Below, piece by piece: positions 1-8,129 of a stretch of DNA of 64,000 nucleotides. The DNA comes from Xenorhabdus khoisanae. GTDB lineage: Bacteria; Pseudomonadota; Gammaproteobacteria; Enterobacterales; Enterobacteriaceae. The notes beneath the pieces were generated by a model. That model was not told the origin of the DNA, searched no databases, and saw only the letters and a list, made by a program, of their open reading frames with translations. The translations under genes and the position numbers were made by a program. Positions within the stretch are counted from its first letter, which is position 1. Each line of letters opens with the position of its first letter. The DNA lies in contig NZ_LFCV01000067.1 of the NCBI RefSeq assembly GCF_001037465.1, positions 1-64,000 on the forward strand. Reading direction: 5' to 3'.

Positions 1-147
1 GAATCTATCCTGATAAACATGGCATAGCTGAGAAAGTTGTTCCACTGTTTTACCATCTTGGGTACTTAAATATAATGGTGCTTTGCTGTCTACAAAAGCA
101 AATAGTGCATTCGATTTACGATAGGCTGTAACCATTTCCAATGACAT
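1..147 (-). CDS. N-terminal 49 residues of an unrecognised protein, cut by the left edge
   Basis: An open frame on the minus strand starts at an ATG at 147 and has no stop before the window ends. An in-frame ATG at 159 would add four residues; neither has a strong ribosome binding site. The visible peptide contains KSNALFAFVDSKAPLYL followed by a TVEQL segment. This loosely resembles the N-terminal winged-helix or dimerisation segment of class I SAM-dependent O-methyltransferases. That is a weak impression; most of the protein is outside the window. It is divergent from the dioxygenase at 589. Confidence 0.5.
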   Translation of the reverse strand, partial: MSLEMVTAYRKSNALFAFVDSKAPLYLSTQDGKTVEQLSQLCHVYQDRF

Positions 148-588
148 TATTATTCTCATATTCAAATTTTTAAATAGATTGAGTCGCCTGATTTTTGAAT
201 CGATTGGGTTAGTGGATATACCCTAAAATCTCAAGCTAACTTGAGGTCAAGTAATATTTATCTAATTACATCTAATATTTTTTGTCATGTATTAAATGCT
301 TAGTTGTTGGATAACATAAAGAACCTTGGAGTACTTACGCATTCACAGGTCACCTGGATTTCAACCGCGAGCCGCTACATTTATTATTCCGGTGCCTTGT
401 TATATATGATGAAATTATACTTAATTAGATGTATTTCATTTAATATCAATGCGATACATAATTAATTCTATTTAAAGAAGAGGGAATTATATATATTTAG
501 ATACCGACTAACTATCTGAATCCACAGATTAAACGATAGCTTACCAATTTACTATACAATAATTAAATGATATATAAGGAGCCACTTT
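148..588. other. Intergenic region between two divergent genes
   Basis: AT-rich and without a convincing open frame. It must hold the promoters of the leftward gene at 147 and of the dioxygenase at 589. A good ribosome binding site (AGGAG, 8 nt before the ATG) lies at its right end. I see no convincing -35/-10 pair. Confidence 0.6.
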
Positions 589-1410
589 ATGAAAAATGAA
601 AGAAGACTTTTTCTGAAAAAGGCGAGTGTGACTGGTGCAATATTTTCATTATTACCTCTGGTTCCGGCAGGAGTTTTCGCCTCTTCACATAGTCAACCAA
701 AGAAAGAGGGTGATATTGATATAGGGGTTTGCGAGATGACCCCAGAGGAAATGTCAGGGCCATATTTTATAAATAACAAATTATTGAGAAGGAATATAAC
801 AGAGGATGAACCCGGAATACCTCTTTTATTGACAATGAAAGTCATTGATTCTGTAACCTGTAAACCTTTACATGATACCCTTATTGATATATGGCATTGT
901 AATGCAATGGGAAAATATTCAGGTTGGAAATACATAAACCCAGACCTTGAGGCTCCATCTAGTGATATAGGGACGATTTCAAGAACTGATGAAAGCACAT
1001 TTCTTCGTGGGGCACAAAGGACAGACAAAGAAGGCATAGTCAGGTTCACCACAATTTTCCCCGGTTTTTATGCCGGAAGAGCCATACATATTCATTTATC
1101 AGCAAGAAATGCGAACGTACAAAAAAGACAGGAAGATAAATTCTATTTTGTAGGTCAGTTATATTTCCCTGAGGGTATATCTAAAGAAGTCATGAATAAC
1201 GATATGTATTCTCCAAGGGATGTTAATAGGCTTAAAAATGAAGATGACTCCATCTTTTCTGGAGTTAAAAACAGAGCTGCAATTTTGACAGTAAAAAAAA
1301 TAGGTGATAATCCATTGGATGGATTACACGGAAAGATAGTTTTATCTATTAATAAAGACAATGTGTCCAAGAAAATAACCCCTAAAGACTTGGCTAAATA
1401 CACTGTGTAG
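589..1410 (+). CDS. Tat-exported intradiol ring-cleavage dioxygenase-like protein
   Basis: This is a 273-residue protein of the intradiol dioxygenase family, whose Fe(III) enzymes cleave catechol-type rings between the two hydroxyls. The four expected iron ligands are visible: Tyr110 in WHCNAMGKYSGW, then Tyr161, His167 and His169 in FPGFYAGRAIHIHL. The N-terminus carries a twin-arginine motif (RRLFLK, residues 5-10), a hydrophobic stretch and a likely cleavage site after Ala31, so the protein is probably exported folded by Tat. Exported dioxygenases of this type form a separate branch from cytoplasmic catechol dioxygenases, and their substrate is usually unknown. The ATG has AGGAG 8 nt upstream. 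It stands alone with its own terminator. No catechol-pathway genes are nearby, so the physiological substrate cannot be inferred. Confidence 0.85.
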   Translation: MKNERRLFLKKASVTGAIFSLLPLVPAGVFASSHSQPKKEGDIDIGVCEMTPEEMSGPYFINNKLLRRNITEDEPGIPLLLTMKVIDSVTCKPLHDTLIDIWHCNAMGKYSGWKYINPDLEAPSSDIGTISRTDESTFLRGAQRTDKEGIVRFTTIFPGFYAGRAIHIHLSARNANVQKRQEDKFYFVGQLYFPEGISKEVMNNDMYSPRDVNRLKNEDDSIFSGVKNRAAILTVKKIGDNPLDGLHGKIVLSINKDNVSKKITPKDLAKYTV

Positions 1411-1437
1411 GTGTAATGACCTTATTCATGCGATAAC

Positions 1438-1476
1438 CGCCAACATTTAATCTATTGATTTGTTGGTGTTTTTATT
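1438..1476 (+). terminator. Rho-independent terminator of the dioxygenase gene
   Basis: An 8-bp stem (CGCCAACA with TGTTGGTG, one G-U pair) encloses a second small stem (AATC/GATT). It is followed by TTTTTATT and begins 27 bp after the dioxygenase stop codon. Confidence 0.75.
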
Positions 1477-1723
1477 CATGTGTCAAAAACGGTCGTTTTC
1501 GGCACATCTGATAGGGTTTCCACTTTTTCGTGAAAGGTGGTTTAAGCGGGCGTGGGGTGGTTATTTGTAATATGGTGAGAGTGGTTCAGGTACATTTGAA
1601 TAAACTAGCGGCGATGGGTTTACAATGAGTAAACCCACCGCCGTCATGAAAATAAAAATTTATTATAAAACAACTATCTTGCTGTGCCGTAAAATAAAGG
1701 CAATATCATCAATAATAAAATAA
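1477..1723. other. Intergenic region between convergent dioxygenase and tpx
   Basis: About 250 bp with no supported gene. The only notable element is the long hairpin at 1609-1643, listed separately. Confidence 0.6.
1609..1643 (-). terminator. Long hairpin downstream of tpx
   Basis: Two 15-nt arms pair with a single mismatch around the loop AATGA. The hairpin is about 80 bp past the tpx stop. Neither side has a perfect T run; the minus-strand side continues CTAGTTTATTC. It may act as terminator or 3' protector of the tpx transcript. Confidence 0.5.
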
Positions 1724-2227
1724 TTATTTTAATGCTGATAATGCACTGTCATAGTCAGGTTCATTAGTGATTTCATCGACTAACTGACTATAAATAACTT
1801 GGTTATTTTCATCCAAAATAACAACGGCACGTGCAGTTAAACCACCCAATGGGCCTTCGGTTATTGCAACGCCGTAATCTTCCTGAAACTTTCCACCACG
1901 AAGTGTAGAAAGAGTAACAACGTTAGACAAACCTTCAGAACCACAGAAACGAGACTGAGCAAAAGGCAAATCTGCTGAAATGCACAATATAACAGTATTG
2001 TCCAACTCACTGGCAAGTTGATTGAATTTACGGACAGATGTGGCACAAACACCGGTATCGATGCTTGGGAAAATGTTAAGCACTTTACGTTTGCCTGCAT
2101 ATTGGCTCAATGCAACATCGGCAAGATCTTTAGCAACTAGAGTGAAGTCTTTCGCTGTCTGGCCTGCTTGTGGAAAATCTCCGTTAACGGTGATATCACT
2201 ACCTTGGAACTTGACTGTTTGTGTCAT
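1724..2227 (-). CDS. tpx: Thiol peroxidase Tpx
   Basis: A 167-residue atypical 2-Cys peroxiredoxin that reduces hydrogen peroxide and organic hydroperoxides with electrons from thioredoxin. The family is periplasmic or cytoplasmic depending on author. The peroxidatic cysteine is Cys61 in [14 protein letters not shown], and the resolving cysteine is Cys95 in SRFCGSEG. These are the same positions as in Escherichia coli Tpx (168 residues). The ATG is preceded by GAGGGAG. The gene is divergent from mppA, which is also close to tpx in E. coli. The interval carries a 16-bp tandem repeat that may be regulatory. Confidence 0.97.
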   Translation of the reverse strand: MTQTVKFQGSDITVNGDFPQAGQTAKDFTLVAKDLADVALSQYAGKRKVLNIFPSIDTGVCATSVRKFNQLASELDNTVILCISADLPFAQSRFCGSEGLSNVVTLSTLRGGKFQEDYGVAITEGPLGGLTARAVVILDENNQVIYSQLVDEITNEPDYDSALSALK

Positions 2228-2256
2228 GGTTTTCTCCCTCTATAAAATAAACTGCG

Positions 2257-2288
2257 CCGTCAGTGTAAAGGACCGCCAGTGTAAAGGA
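2257..2288. repeat. Two tandem 16-bp repeats in the tpx/mppA divergent promoter region
   Basis: The unit CCGYCAGTGTAAAGGA occurs twice back to back with one mismatch, 30 bp upstream of the tpx start. On the minus strand each copy contains TTTACA, close to a -35 hexamer. It could be a regulator site or a slippage duplication. Confidence 0.7.
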
Positions 2289-2410
2289 ATAGTGCGATCT
2301 TGCCCACAAAAATAGACACAATATTCATGAAATCTTCAGGCTCCCGTTAATTAACAATGCCTTATAATATATTTTTAGGATAATTATTAGACTCATAAGG
2401 CAAAAGAATC

Positions 2411-4027
2411 ATGCATCGTTTTTCGTTACTCTCCTCTGTATTACTGATGACCGGGCTTTCTTTTTCTGTTTCTGCCGCCCATGTTCCTGCCGGCACTCAA
2501 CTTGACCCTCGGCAGGAATTGGTTCGTCAATTGAAAGATGAACCTGCATCGCTAGACCCGATAAAATCTTTCGGTTTAACTGAGGCACAAATATTGCGTG
2601 ATCTGTTTGAAGGTCTGGTAAATCAAGATGCTCATGGTCAAACCATTCCGGGCGTTGCTACTGACTGGAAAACAACAGATAACAAAACATGGATATTTAC
2701 ACTTCGTCATGATGCCCGTTGGTCTAATGGTGACAGTGTCACAGCCTCTGATTTTGTTTATAGTTGGCAGAGATTGGTCAATCCTGCCAATGCCTCTTCT
2801 TTTTCCTGGTTTGCTGCCTTATCAGGTATTCAGAATGCACAAGAAATCATTGATGGAAAATTACCGCCGGAAAAATTGGGTGTAGAAGCCATCGATCCTT
2901 ACACGTTAAAGGTGAGTCTGGATCGGCCTGTGCCTTATTTTCCCTGCATGACAACCAACTTTAGCCTCTATCCGGTCAATAAGCAGAGCGTCGAAAAATA
3001 TGGCAATGATTGGACCCGGGTAGGGAACTTGGTTGGTAATGGTGCATTTATGTTAACGGGGCGGGTTGTGAATGAAAAAATTGTCCTGAAGCCAAACCCC
3101 TATTATTGGGATAACAAAAATACGGTACTGACAAAAGTTACCTTTATGCCCATCAATCAGGAATCTCATGCAACCAAACGCTATCTGGCGGGAGATCTGG
3201 ATATTACGGAATCTTTCCCTAAGAACATGTACCAGAAATTGTTGCGGGAACTTCCGGGACAAGTTTTCACGCCGGATCAGTTGGGAACATACTACTATGC
3301 TTTTAACACAAAACGGGCACCAACAAATGATGTTCGGGTGAGACAAGCACTTTCCATGGCAATAGACAGGAACTTGATTGCGAAAAAAGTAGTGGGTACG
3401 GGAGAAAAATCGGCATGGCGTTTTACCCCTGATGTGACGGCAGGCTTCCGGCCAGAGAAAAGCCGGCAGGAAACATTCACTCAACAGGAACTCGATAATC
3501 AGGCGAAGGCATTGTTGAAAGCAGCCGGATATGGCCCTGAAAATCCATTAAAAATATCATTACTTTATAACAATCTGGAAAACAACCAGCGGATAGCGAT
3601 CGCCATTAGCTCAGAATGGAAGAAAAAATTGGGCGTGGAGGTGAAATTAGTTAATCAGGAGTGGAAAACCTACGTTGATAACCGTAACACGGGTAATTTC
3701 GATGTGGTCAGGGCATCCTGGACCGGGGATTATAACGAACCATCAAGTTTCCTGTCTCTTTTGACATCCGCTCACAGTGGCAATATCGCGAAATTTCACA
3801 ATGCTGATTATGATGCGTTGCTTAAAGGCGCAAGTTATGAAACTGACGATGTAATCAGGAACCGCGATTACAATCAGGCAGAAAAAATGATCGCAGAACA
3901 AGCGCCCATTGTTCCGATTTATCAATATACCAATGGTCGGTTGATCAAAACGTGGTTAAAAGGATACCCGATCACCAATCCTGAAGATGTGGCCTATAGT
4001 CATAACATGTATATCATCAAGCACTAA
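2411..4027 (+). CDS. mppA: Periplasmic peptide-binding protein MppA (murein tripeptide type)
   Basis: A 538-residue solute-binding protein of the oligopeptide family (SBP_bac_5), close to the 537 residues of E. coli MppA. A cleavable signal peptide (residues 1-22, ending SVSAA, no lipobox) sends it to the periplasm. MppA binds the recycled murein tripeptide L-Ala-gamma-D-Glu-meso-Dap and hands it to the Opp permease. Family signatures include EPASLDPIKS near residue 45, DFVYSWQRL near 115 and the NPYYWD segment near 225. MppA is preferred over OppA because the gene sits beside tpx, as in E. coli, and no oppBCDF genes follow. A TATAAT at 2363-2368 is a possible -10. The stop is 38 bp before zntB, so the two may be cotranscribed. 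Confidence 0.85.
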   Translation: MHRFSLLSSVLLMTGLSFSVSAAHVPAGTQLDPRQELVRQLKDEPASLDPIKSFGLTEAQILRDLFEGLVNQDAHGQTIPGVATDWKTTDNKTWIFTLRHDARWSNGDSVTASDFVYSWQRLVNPANASSFSWFAALSGIQNAQEIIDGKLPPEKLGVEAIDPYTLKVSLDRPVPYFPCMTTNFSLYPVNKQSVEKYGNDWTRVGNLVGNGAFMLTGRVVNEKIVLKPNPYYWDNKNTVLTKVTFMPINQESHATKRYLAGDLDITESFPKNMYQKLLRELPGQVFTPDQLGTYYYAFNTKRAPTNDVRVRQALSMAIDRNLIAKKVVGTGEKSAWRFTPDVTAGFRPEKSRQETFTQQELDNQAKALLKAAGYGPENPLKISLLYNNLENNQRIAIAISSEWKKKLGVEVKLVNQEWKTYVDNRNTGNFDVVRASWTGDYNEPSSFLSLLTSAHSGNIAKFHNADYDALLKGASYETDDVIRNRDYNQAEKMIAEQAPIVPIYQYTNGRLIKTWLKGYPITNPEDVAYSHNMYIIKH

Positions 4028-4065
4028 ACTAAGTACCAAAAGATCAGTACGAACAAGGAGCAGAT

Positions 4066-5049
4066 GTGGAAACGATCTATGGCTCAGTATTCAAAGGCTC
4101 AAATGCCATTTATTCCTGCCAGTTGAATGGCAAAGGGGGGATGGTGACATTTGGGGAAAATTCACTCGCCACCACAGAACAGCCATTTTGGCAACATCTT
4201 GACTATAAAAATCAGGATAGCCATCAATGGCTGATGAATACCACGTTGTTAACGCTTCCTGTCAAGGAAGGATTAATGAATGAAAGTATTCGTCCGAAGA
4301 TGCTGCGCACGGGTGAAGGCACTTTGATTACGTTGAGATCGGTGAACCGTAATGATAATGCGCGGCCTGATCATTTAGTTTCGTTCCGCATCTATGTTAA
4401 TGACAGAATTATTATCTCCAGTCGTCATCGGAAAATTCATTCCATTGATCAAGTTTTGGATGATTTACACAACGGCGTTGGTGCAAAAAGTACGGGTCAT
4501 TGGTTGGTTGAAATCGCCGGAGCAATGACTGATGAAGTGAATGATTTTATCGAAGAGCTGCATGATAACCTGATTGAACTTGAGGATAATATTTTAGAGC
4601 AAAAAGTGCCGGGTCGTGGGGAGTTGGTATTGCTGCGCAAACAATTAATCGTCCTGCGCCGATATATGGCACCTCAACGTGATGTTTTCATTCGTTTAGC
4701 CAGTGAGCGGTTACCGTGGATGAGTGACGAAGAACGTCGCTTAATGCAGGAAATTGCCGATCGCTTGGGGCGAGGTTTGGATGATCTTGATAGTTGTATC
4801 GCCCGGACTGCGGTTCTTGCGGATGAAATAGCATCTATGATGGCAGATGCCATGAATCGTCGCTCTTACATAATGTCTCTGTTAGCAATGATATTCTTGC
4901 CAACAACTTTTTTGACAGGGTTATTTGGTGTCAATCTGGGTGGGATACCCGGCAATACCTATCAGTTTGGGTTCGGCTTATTCAGCCTTTTCTTATCTGT
5001 ATTGATAGTCATTTTCGCTTGGTGGTTAAGGCGCAGTAAGTGGTTATAA
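4066..5049 (+). CDS. zntB: Zinc transport protein ZntB (CorA family)
   Basis: A 327-residue CorA-superfamily inner-membrane transporter, the same length as E. coli ZntB, which moves Zn2+ and assembles as a pentamer. The long cytoplasmic N-terminal part is followed by two transmembrane segments at roughly 270-291 and 300-321. The signature between them reads GVN at 288-290 (GLFGVNLGG), typical of ZntB and related to the GMN of CorA. The start is a GTG at 4066 with AAGGAG 5 nt upstream. An overlapping ATG at 4064 is in the wrong frame. It follows mppA by 38 bp. In E. coli, zntB is close to ttcA; here about 53 kb of accessory DNA separates them. Confidence 0.95.
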   Translation: METIYGSVFKGSNAIYSCQLNGKGGMVTFGENSLATTEQPFWQHLDYKNQDSHQWLMNTTLLTLPVKEGLMNESIRPKMLRTGEGTLITLRSVNRNDNARPDHLVSFRIYVNDRIIISSRHRKIHSIDQVLDDLHNGVGAKSTGHWLVEIAGAMTDEVNDFIEELHDNLIELEDNILEQKVPGRGELVLLRKQLIVLRRYMAPQRDVFIRLASERLPWMSDEERRLMQEIADRLGRGLDDLDSCIARTAVLADEIASMMADAMNRRSYIMSLLAMIFLPTTFLTGLFGVNLGGIPGNTYQFGFGLFSLFLSVLIVIFAWWLRRSKWL

Positions 5050-5113
5050 GTGTTTATAAATCATGTAGTTATAAAGAATCTGGTTATAGATAATTGCTGT
5101 AGGAAAAAATAGA

Positions 5114-5916
5114 GTTCTGTCGCATTAAAGGGAGATCAGGTAATATGTGACCTTTTGCAGAGTGAGCCGTGTCTTTAATTCGAAAAGCTTTCAAACGTTT
5201 ACATTATCCCGTTGATATCATCGCTCAGTGTGTCCGCTGGTACCTATTTTATGCGCTAAGCCTGCGCAATCTCGAAGAGATGATGACTGAGCGCGGTATT
5301 GAGGTCGACCATTCCACTCTGTATCGCTGGGTTATCAGGCTTACCCCATTGCTGGGTAAAGCTTTTCGTCGACATAAACGTCTTGAGGGTCGTCGCTGGC
5401 GCATGGACGAAACCTATATCAAAATCAAAGGACAATGGAAATATTTGTACCGAGCAGTCGATACGGCCGGGCAAACTATCGGCTTCCTGCTGACGGCTAA
5501 GCGGGATGCTCCCGCCGCGTTGCGCTTCTTTCGCAAGGCGATCCGCCATCACGGTGAGCCTGAGGTCGTGACCCTTGATAAAAGTGGAGCGAATACCACT
5601 GCACTGGCGACGCTCAACGCCGATAGACCCAAAGAGGAAACCATCACTATCCGACAGAGTAAATATCTGAACAACTTAGTGGAGCAAGATCACCGCAATA
5701 TCAAACGTCGGATATGGCCAATGTTAGGTTTTAAATCGTTTCGCCGGGCCCAAACGATTTTAGCGGGGATAGAACTCGTTTCGATGCTGCGTAAAGGACA
5801 ATACTCACAATCAGAAGATAAGGCATTGTTACCGGCAGAGACGTTTTATCGATTAGCTGCATAAAATACAACCAATCCCACATTGACTCAGATTTTCTCT
5901 GTTAATACGACAGAAC
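5114..5916 (+). mobile_element. IS6-family insertion sequence (complete)
   Basis: The terminal inverted repeats GTTCTGTCGCATTAA (5114-5128) and TTAATACGACAGAAC (5902-5916) match in 14 of 15 positions and enclose one full-length transposase gene. At about 800 bp it is typical of the IS6/IS26 family. The 8 bp immediately outside the two ends do not match. The expected target duplication is therefore missing, which suggests that flanking DNA was deleted or rearranged after insertion. Confidence 0.85.
5169..5864 (+). CDS. IS6-family transposase
   Basis: A 231-residue DDE transposase, the usual length for the family (IS26: 234). An N-terminal helix-turn-helix (LRNLEEMMTERGIEVDHSTLYRWV, about residues 35-60) precedes the catalytic core. 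The first Asp is in RWRMDETYIKIKG (near 79), the second in VVTLDKSGAN (near 137) and the Glu in LVEQDHRNIKRR (near 171). The gene appears intact and fills its element. It is the only intact transposase in the window, so it could be the agent of the deletions that left the neighbouring plasmid genes as fragments. Confidence 0.93.
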   Translation: MSLIRKAFKRLHYPVDIIAQCVRWYLFYALSLRNLEEMMTERGIEVDHSTLYRWVIRLTPLLGKAFRRHKRLEGRRWRMDETYIKIKGQWKYLYRAVDTAGQTIGFLLTAKRDAPAALRFFRKAIRHHGEPEVVTLDKSGANTTALATLNADRPKEETITIRQSKYLNNLVEQDHRNIKRRIWPMLGFKSFRRAQTILAGIELVSMLRKGQYSQSEDKALLPAETFYRLAA

Positions 5917-6047
5917 CTTTGCAAGTTCGTTCACAACGGCTTCTATCGTCTTGCCGCAAATCTCTGGAGGAAATGGGAAGATTAAAAGGTGAGACAGAAA
6001 CATTACGAACACAGTTAACAGAACTAATAGCAACACTGAAAAAATAA
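5917..6047 (+). pseudogene. 3' remnant of a coiled-coil protein gene cut by the IS6 element
   Basis: An open frame starts at the right end of the IS6 element and runs 43 codons to a TAA at 6045. The peptide ends RKSLEEMGRLKGETETLRT then QLTELIATLKK, with a clear heptad pattern. It looks like the C-terminal coiled coil of a longer protein, perhaps a plasmid KfrA-type or partition-associated protein. That assignment is a guess from the coiled coil and the neighbouring plasmid-type genes. The 5' part is missing, consistent with an IS-linked deletion. Confidence 0.5.
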
Positions 6048-6070
6048 ATATTAGGTTCGCAATCCATTTT

Positions 6071-6685
6071 TTATGGACTCACGCTAATTGAATATGAATT
6101 TTCATAAATGATACGAGCCAAGAAAGACGACTGGCCGTGATAGGCATGAATTGCGGCATCAATCAGGTTTTCAGGGTCGATTTGATCCCAGCGTATCGTA
6201 AACCCTGCATCATGAGCCAGTTGCCGAACATATTCCCGCAACGTGCGCCCGTTGCCTTCTCGGAAGGGATGCAAGACGTTCAATTCGCCCATGTAGAACC
6301 CGACACGGCGGGAAAATTCTTCCCTGTCAAGTCCCTTGAGATAATGCTCGTCGGCCAGTTGGCGCGTGAGCCGTTGCGCTTCCCTTTTGATGGTTCCATG
6401 ATGGGCAAAGCGTGTATTGCCCTTTGAAATGTCGATGGTGCGCACCTGTCCCGCCCATTCGTACACGTCACCAAACAGTTTTTTATGAATGGCTTGCAGA
6501 TGCTCAAGGGTATAGGCACATTCACTTGAAATTGTGAGCGGACGATAGGCGAGTTCGATAGAGCGTGTCGCCACATAGGCGGCTTCGGCCTTGTCGAGTT
6601 CGTCCTGATTGGTCAGGCCGAGCCTGTTTAACAAAACGCCCGTTTTCGGATCGGTGTAGGCGTCTTCAGTTATGTATTTCGACAC
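6071..6685 (-). CDS. Fic-domain toxin, VbhT-like adenylyltransferase
   Basis: This Fic-family enzyme has the full active-site motif HPFREGNGR (about residues 137-145), which transfers AMP from ATP to target proteins. Similarity to the Fic part of Bartonella VbhT runs the whole length: DAYTDPKTGVL, KLFGDVYEWAGQVRTIDI, FAHHGTI and GELNVLHPF. The frame is open to 6730. I prefer the GTG at 6685 because its product (MSKYITEDAYTDP) matches the VbhT N-terminus and AAGAAAG lies just upstream. It would overlap the antitoxin gene by 20 bp. There is no inhibitory helix in the protein itself, so control depends on the upstream VbhA-like antitoxin. The BID secretion domain of Bartonella VbhT is absent; the protein ends after about 204 residues. 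Confidence 0.88.
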   Translation of the reverse strand: MSKYITEDAYTDPKTGVLLNRLGLTNQDELDKAEAAYVATRSIELAYRPLTISSECAYTLEHLQAIHKKLFGDVYEWAGQVRTIDISKGNTRFAHHGTIKREAQRLTRQLADEHYLKGLDREEFSRRVGFYMGELNVLHPFREGNGRTLREYVRQLAHDAGFTIRWDQIDPENLIDAAIHAYHGQSSFLARIIYENSYSISVSP

Positions 6686-6860
6686 GTCGCGTTCTTTCTT
6701 GCAATCGAAACAGTACATCGGAAAGCTCAAGATCGCCAGAGGCGAAGCGGTTCAGGTCTTCAAGGGTCTGAATGTCTGGCTCAATGCCTTCAAGCCGTTG
6801 GCTGGCTATGGCATTGGAAACATGGTGCTGGCGTTCTTCAATTTCACTTTGTGTCAACAT
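6666..6860 (-). CDS. VbhA-like antitoxin of the Fic toxin
   Basis: A 64-residue protein directly upstream of the Fic gene and overlapping it. Residues 20-25 read SQRLEG, matching the inhibitory motif (S/T)xxxE(G/N) of class I Fic antitoxins. The glutamate (Glu24) of this helix enters the Fic active site and blocks productive ATP binding. The ATG has AGGAG 9 nt upstream and lies 3 bp after the stop of the preceding KorA-like gene, so the three genes form one operon. Length and position fit the VbhA family. The identification rests on the motif and the partner gene. Confidence 0.82.
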   Translation of the reverse strand: MLTQSEIEERQHHVSNAIASQRLEGIEPDIQTLEDLNRFASGDLELSDVLFRLQERTRRVEIHN

Positions 6861-6863
6861 GGT

Positions 6864-7169
6864 TCATTTCTCCTCACTGGCCTTGTTTTTGAGCGTGGCT
6901 TTTGCCTCGGTTTCCATCTGGCGAACCTGTCTTGCCAGCTCTGGCGGGAGCCAAACTTCCACGCGTTGCCAACCCGTTGGTATTTCAGAAGCCGCAGTCA
7001 GGACACGCGTAACAATCTCATTCACGCGCTGCCGTGTCAGGCCGTAAGTCCGTGCAACATTTGCTTGATCGTGACCGTGCACAAGCACCTGTTCTGCCAC
7101 CTCAACGTTTTTTGGGGTCAAGCGTCCGAGCCGTGGCCTCAAGGCATGAAATTCTGTTTCATTCATCAT
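6864..7169 (-). CDS. KorA/TrfB-type plasmid transcriptional regulator
   Basis: A 101-residue protein with an N-terminal helix-turn-helix (about residues 22-57: VEVAEQVLVHGHDQANVAR, then YGLTRQRVNEIV) and a short C-terminal tail. This is the layout of TrfB/KorA repressors, which regulate replication, partition and transfer genes of broad-host-range plasmids. It heads an operon with the VbhA/Fic pair and probably represses it. The start is ATG at 7169 or the adjacent ATG at 7166, with no strong ribosome binding site. I found no TTTAGCTAAA palindrome (the RK2 KorA operator) upstream, so its operator must differ. Its presence marks this block as plasmid-derived. Confidence 0.75.
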   Translation of the reverse strand: MMNETEFHALRPRLGRLTPKNVEVAEQVLVHGHDQANVARTYGLTRQRVNEIVTRVLTAASEIPTGWQRVEVWLPPELARQVRQMETEAKATLKNKASEEK

Positions 7170-7203
7170 GGTCTGTTCGGTGTTTTGATGTTTTCAAGGA
7201 AAA

Positions 7204-7232
7204 ATGATAGGATGAATGTAAAGGGATGTCAA
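7204..7232 (-). promoter_or_regulatory. Sigma-70 promoter of the KorA-VbhA-Fic operon
   Basis: On the minus strand TTGACA (7227-7232) and TATCAT (7204-7209) are separated by exactly 17 bp. The -10 is 35 bp upstream of the first start codon. This is the clearest promoter in the window. Confidence 0.8.
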
Positions 7233-8129
7233 GGCTTTTAAAAAACAGAGCGAGTTTTCTTTAAAAACGCATAATCGTATTTCTTCAATTACGATCATAC
7301 GCTTTTACGGCAATGTATCTTTCCTTAAAAGACGATGGATCATGAAAGTTTGCCTTGATTTCCGAGGGCGGGAGCGGGTGGCGGTCATTGACCGCCAAAA
7401 AAAGCAAAGGCCGAACGACCTTTTTCCTTAATGAAGCGCAATGGAAGACACATGGTAGAGAAGGAGTTGTTTACCCGTCATTCGTCGGTTGGTCGCGGTA
7501 ACCCTTCCTTGGTTTGATATGGTCATCTTTCTCATACGATCCCAAAAAATCGGATAAATGCAAGTCCGACCGTTTTCGATTGCAAGCCGTTACATGTAGA
7601 CATCCGGAACCGACCCCTTAATTGTAGTGGCTCGCAATTAATATTTCCTACTGGGTACAGTACTGGATGTAACCTTTCGCGAGGATAATTATCAGATATT
7701 GATACTGCTAGCACTAAATATGATGAAACAAGAAAGCACCAAATTAAGTATAAGAATGAAACGCAAATAGCATGAATGAAAAACCAATTTCTGGAGCAAG
7801 TCTTACAGGCCGAATTGTCCACTCAGGATACTATTTAATCATTCATGTGGTTGTCCTAAATTAGACCCAATTATTAATATAATTGGGTAATACTTATTAT
7901 TAAATAACACATAATGAAATGTAATATTTAAAAAACCAATAAATAAAAACACATATTCATTGATACATCAATTACATAATTAGAAATTTACATCCCTCCC
8001 CAAAAAATATCATTTAACCCAATAGAAAGATAATGCAGGTTTTTTTAAAAAAAACGACTTCATTCCTAAATGAGAAAATGTTCATTAACAATAAATACAT
8101 CCTAAATTTAAAAACTGGAGATTTATACT
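7233..8129. other. Accessory intergenic region without a supported gene
   Basis: The left part (to about 7530) has balanced composition. It holds a short perfect hairpin at 7380-7396 (GGCGGTC/GACCGCC, loop ATT) and an imperfect inverted repeat around 7268-7303 that could be a regulator site. The right part, from about 7680, is strongly AT-rich. Short open frames exist (for example a 96-codon minus frame at 7532-7822) but have cysteine-rich, unnatural compositions and no ribosome binding site. Confidence 0.5.

Noticed and set aside
2411-4027. OppA as the identity of the peptide-binding protein
   Set aside because: No opp permease genes follow, and the tpx neighbourhood matches mppA in E. coli.
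6686-6730. TTG at 6730 or ATG at 6718 as start of the Fic gene
   Set aside because: Either would overlap the antitoxin gene by over 50 bp and add residues not found in VbhT. The GTG at 6685 fits the family N-terminus and has a better upstream AAGAAAG.
7380-7396. Hairpin GGCGGTC/GACCGCC as a terminator of the KorA operon region
   Set aside because: The A run lies on the side that gives T residues before, not after, the stem for minus-strand transcripts, and no plus-strand gene ends there.
7532-7822. 96-codon minus-strand frame as a gene
   Set aside because: Cysteine-rich, irregular composition, no ribosome binding site and no family resemblance.
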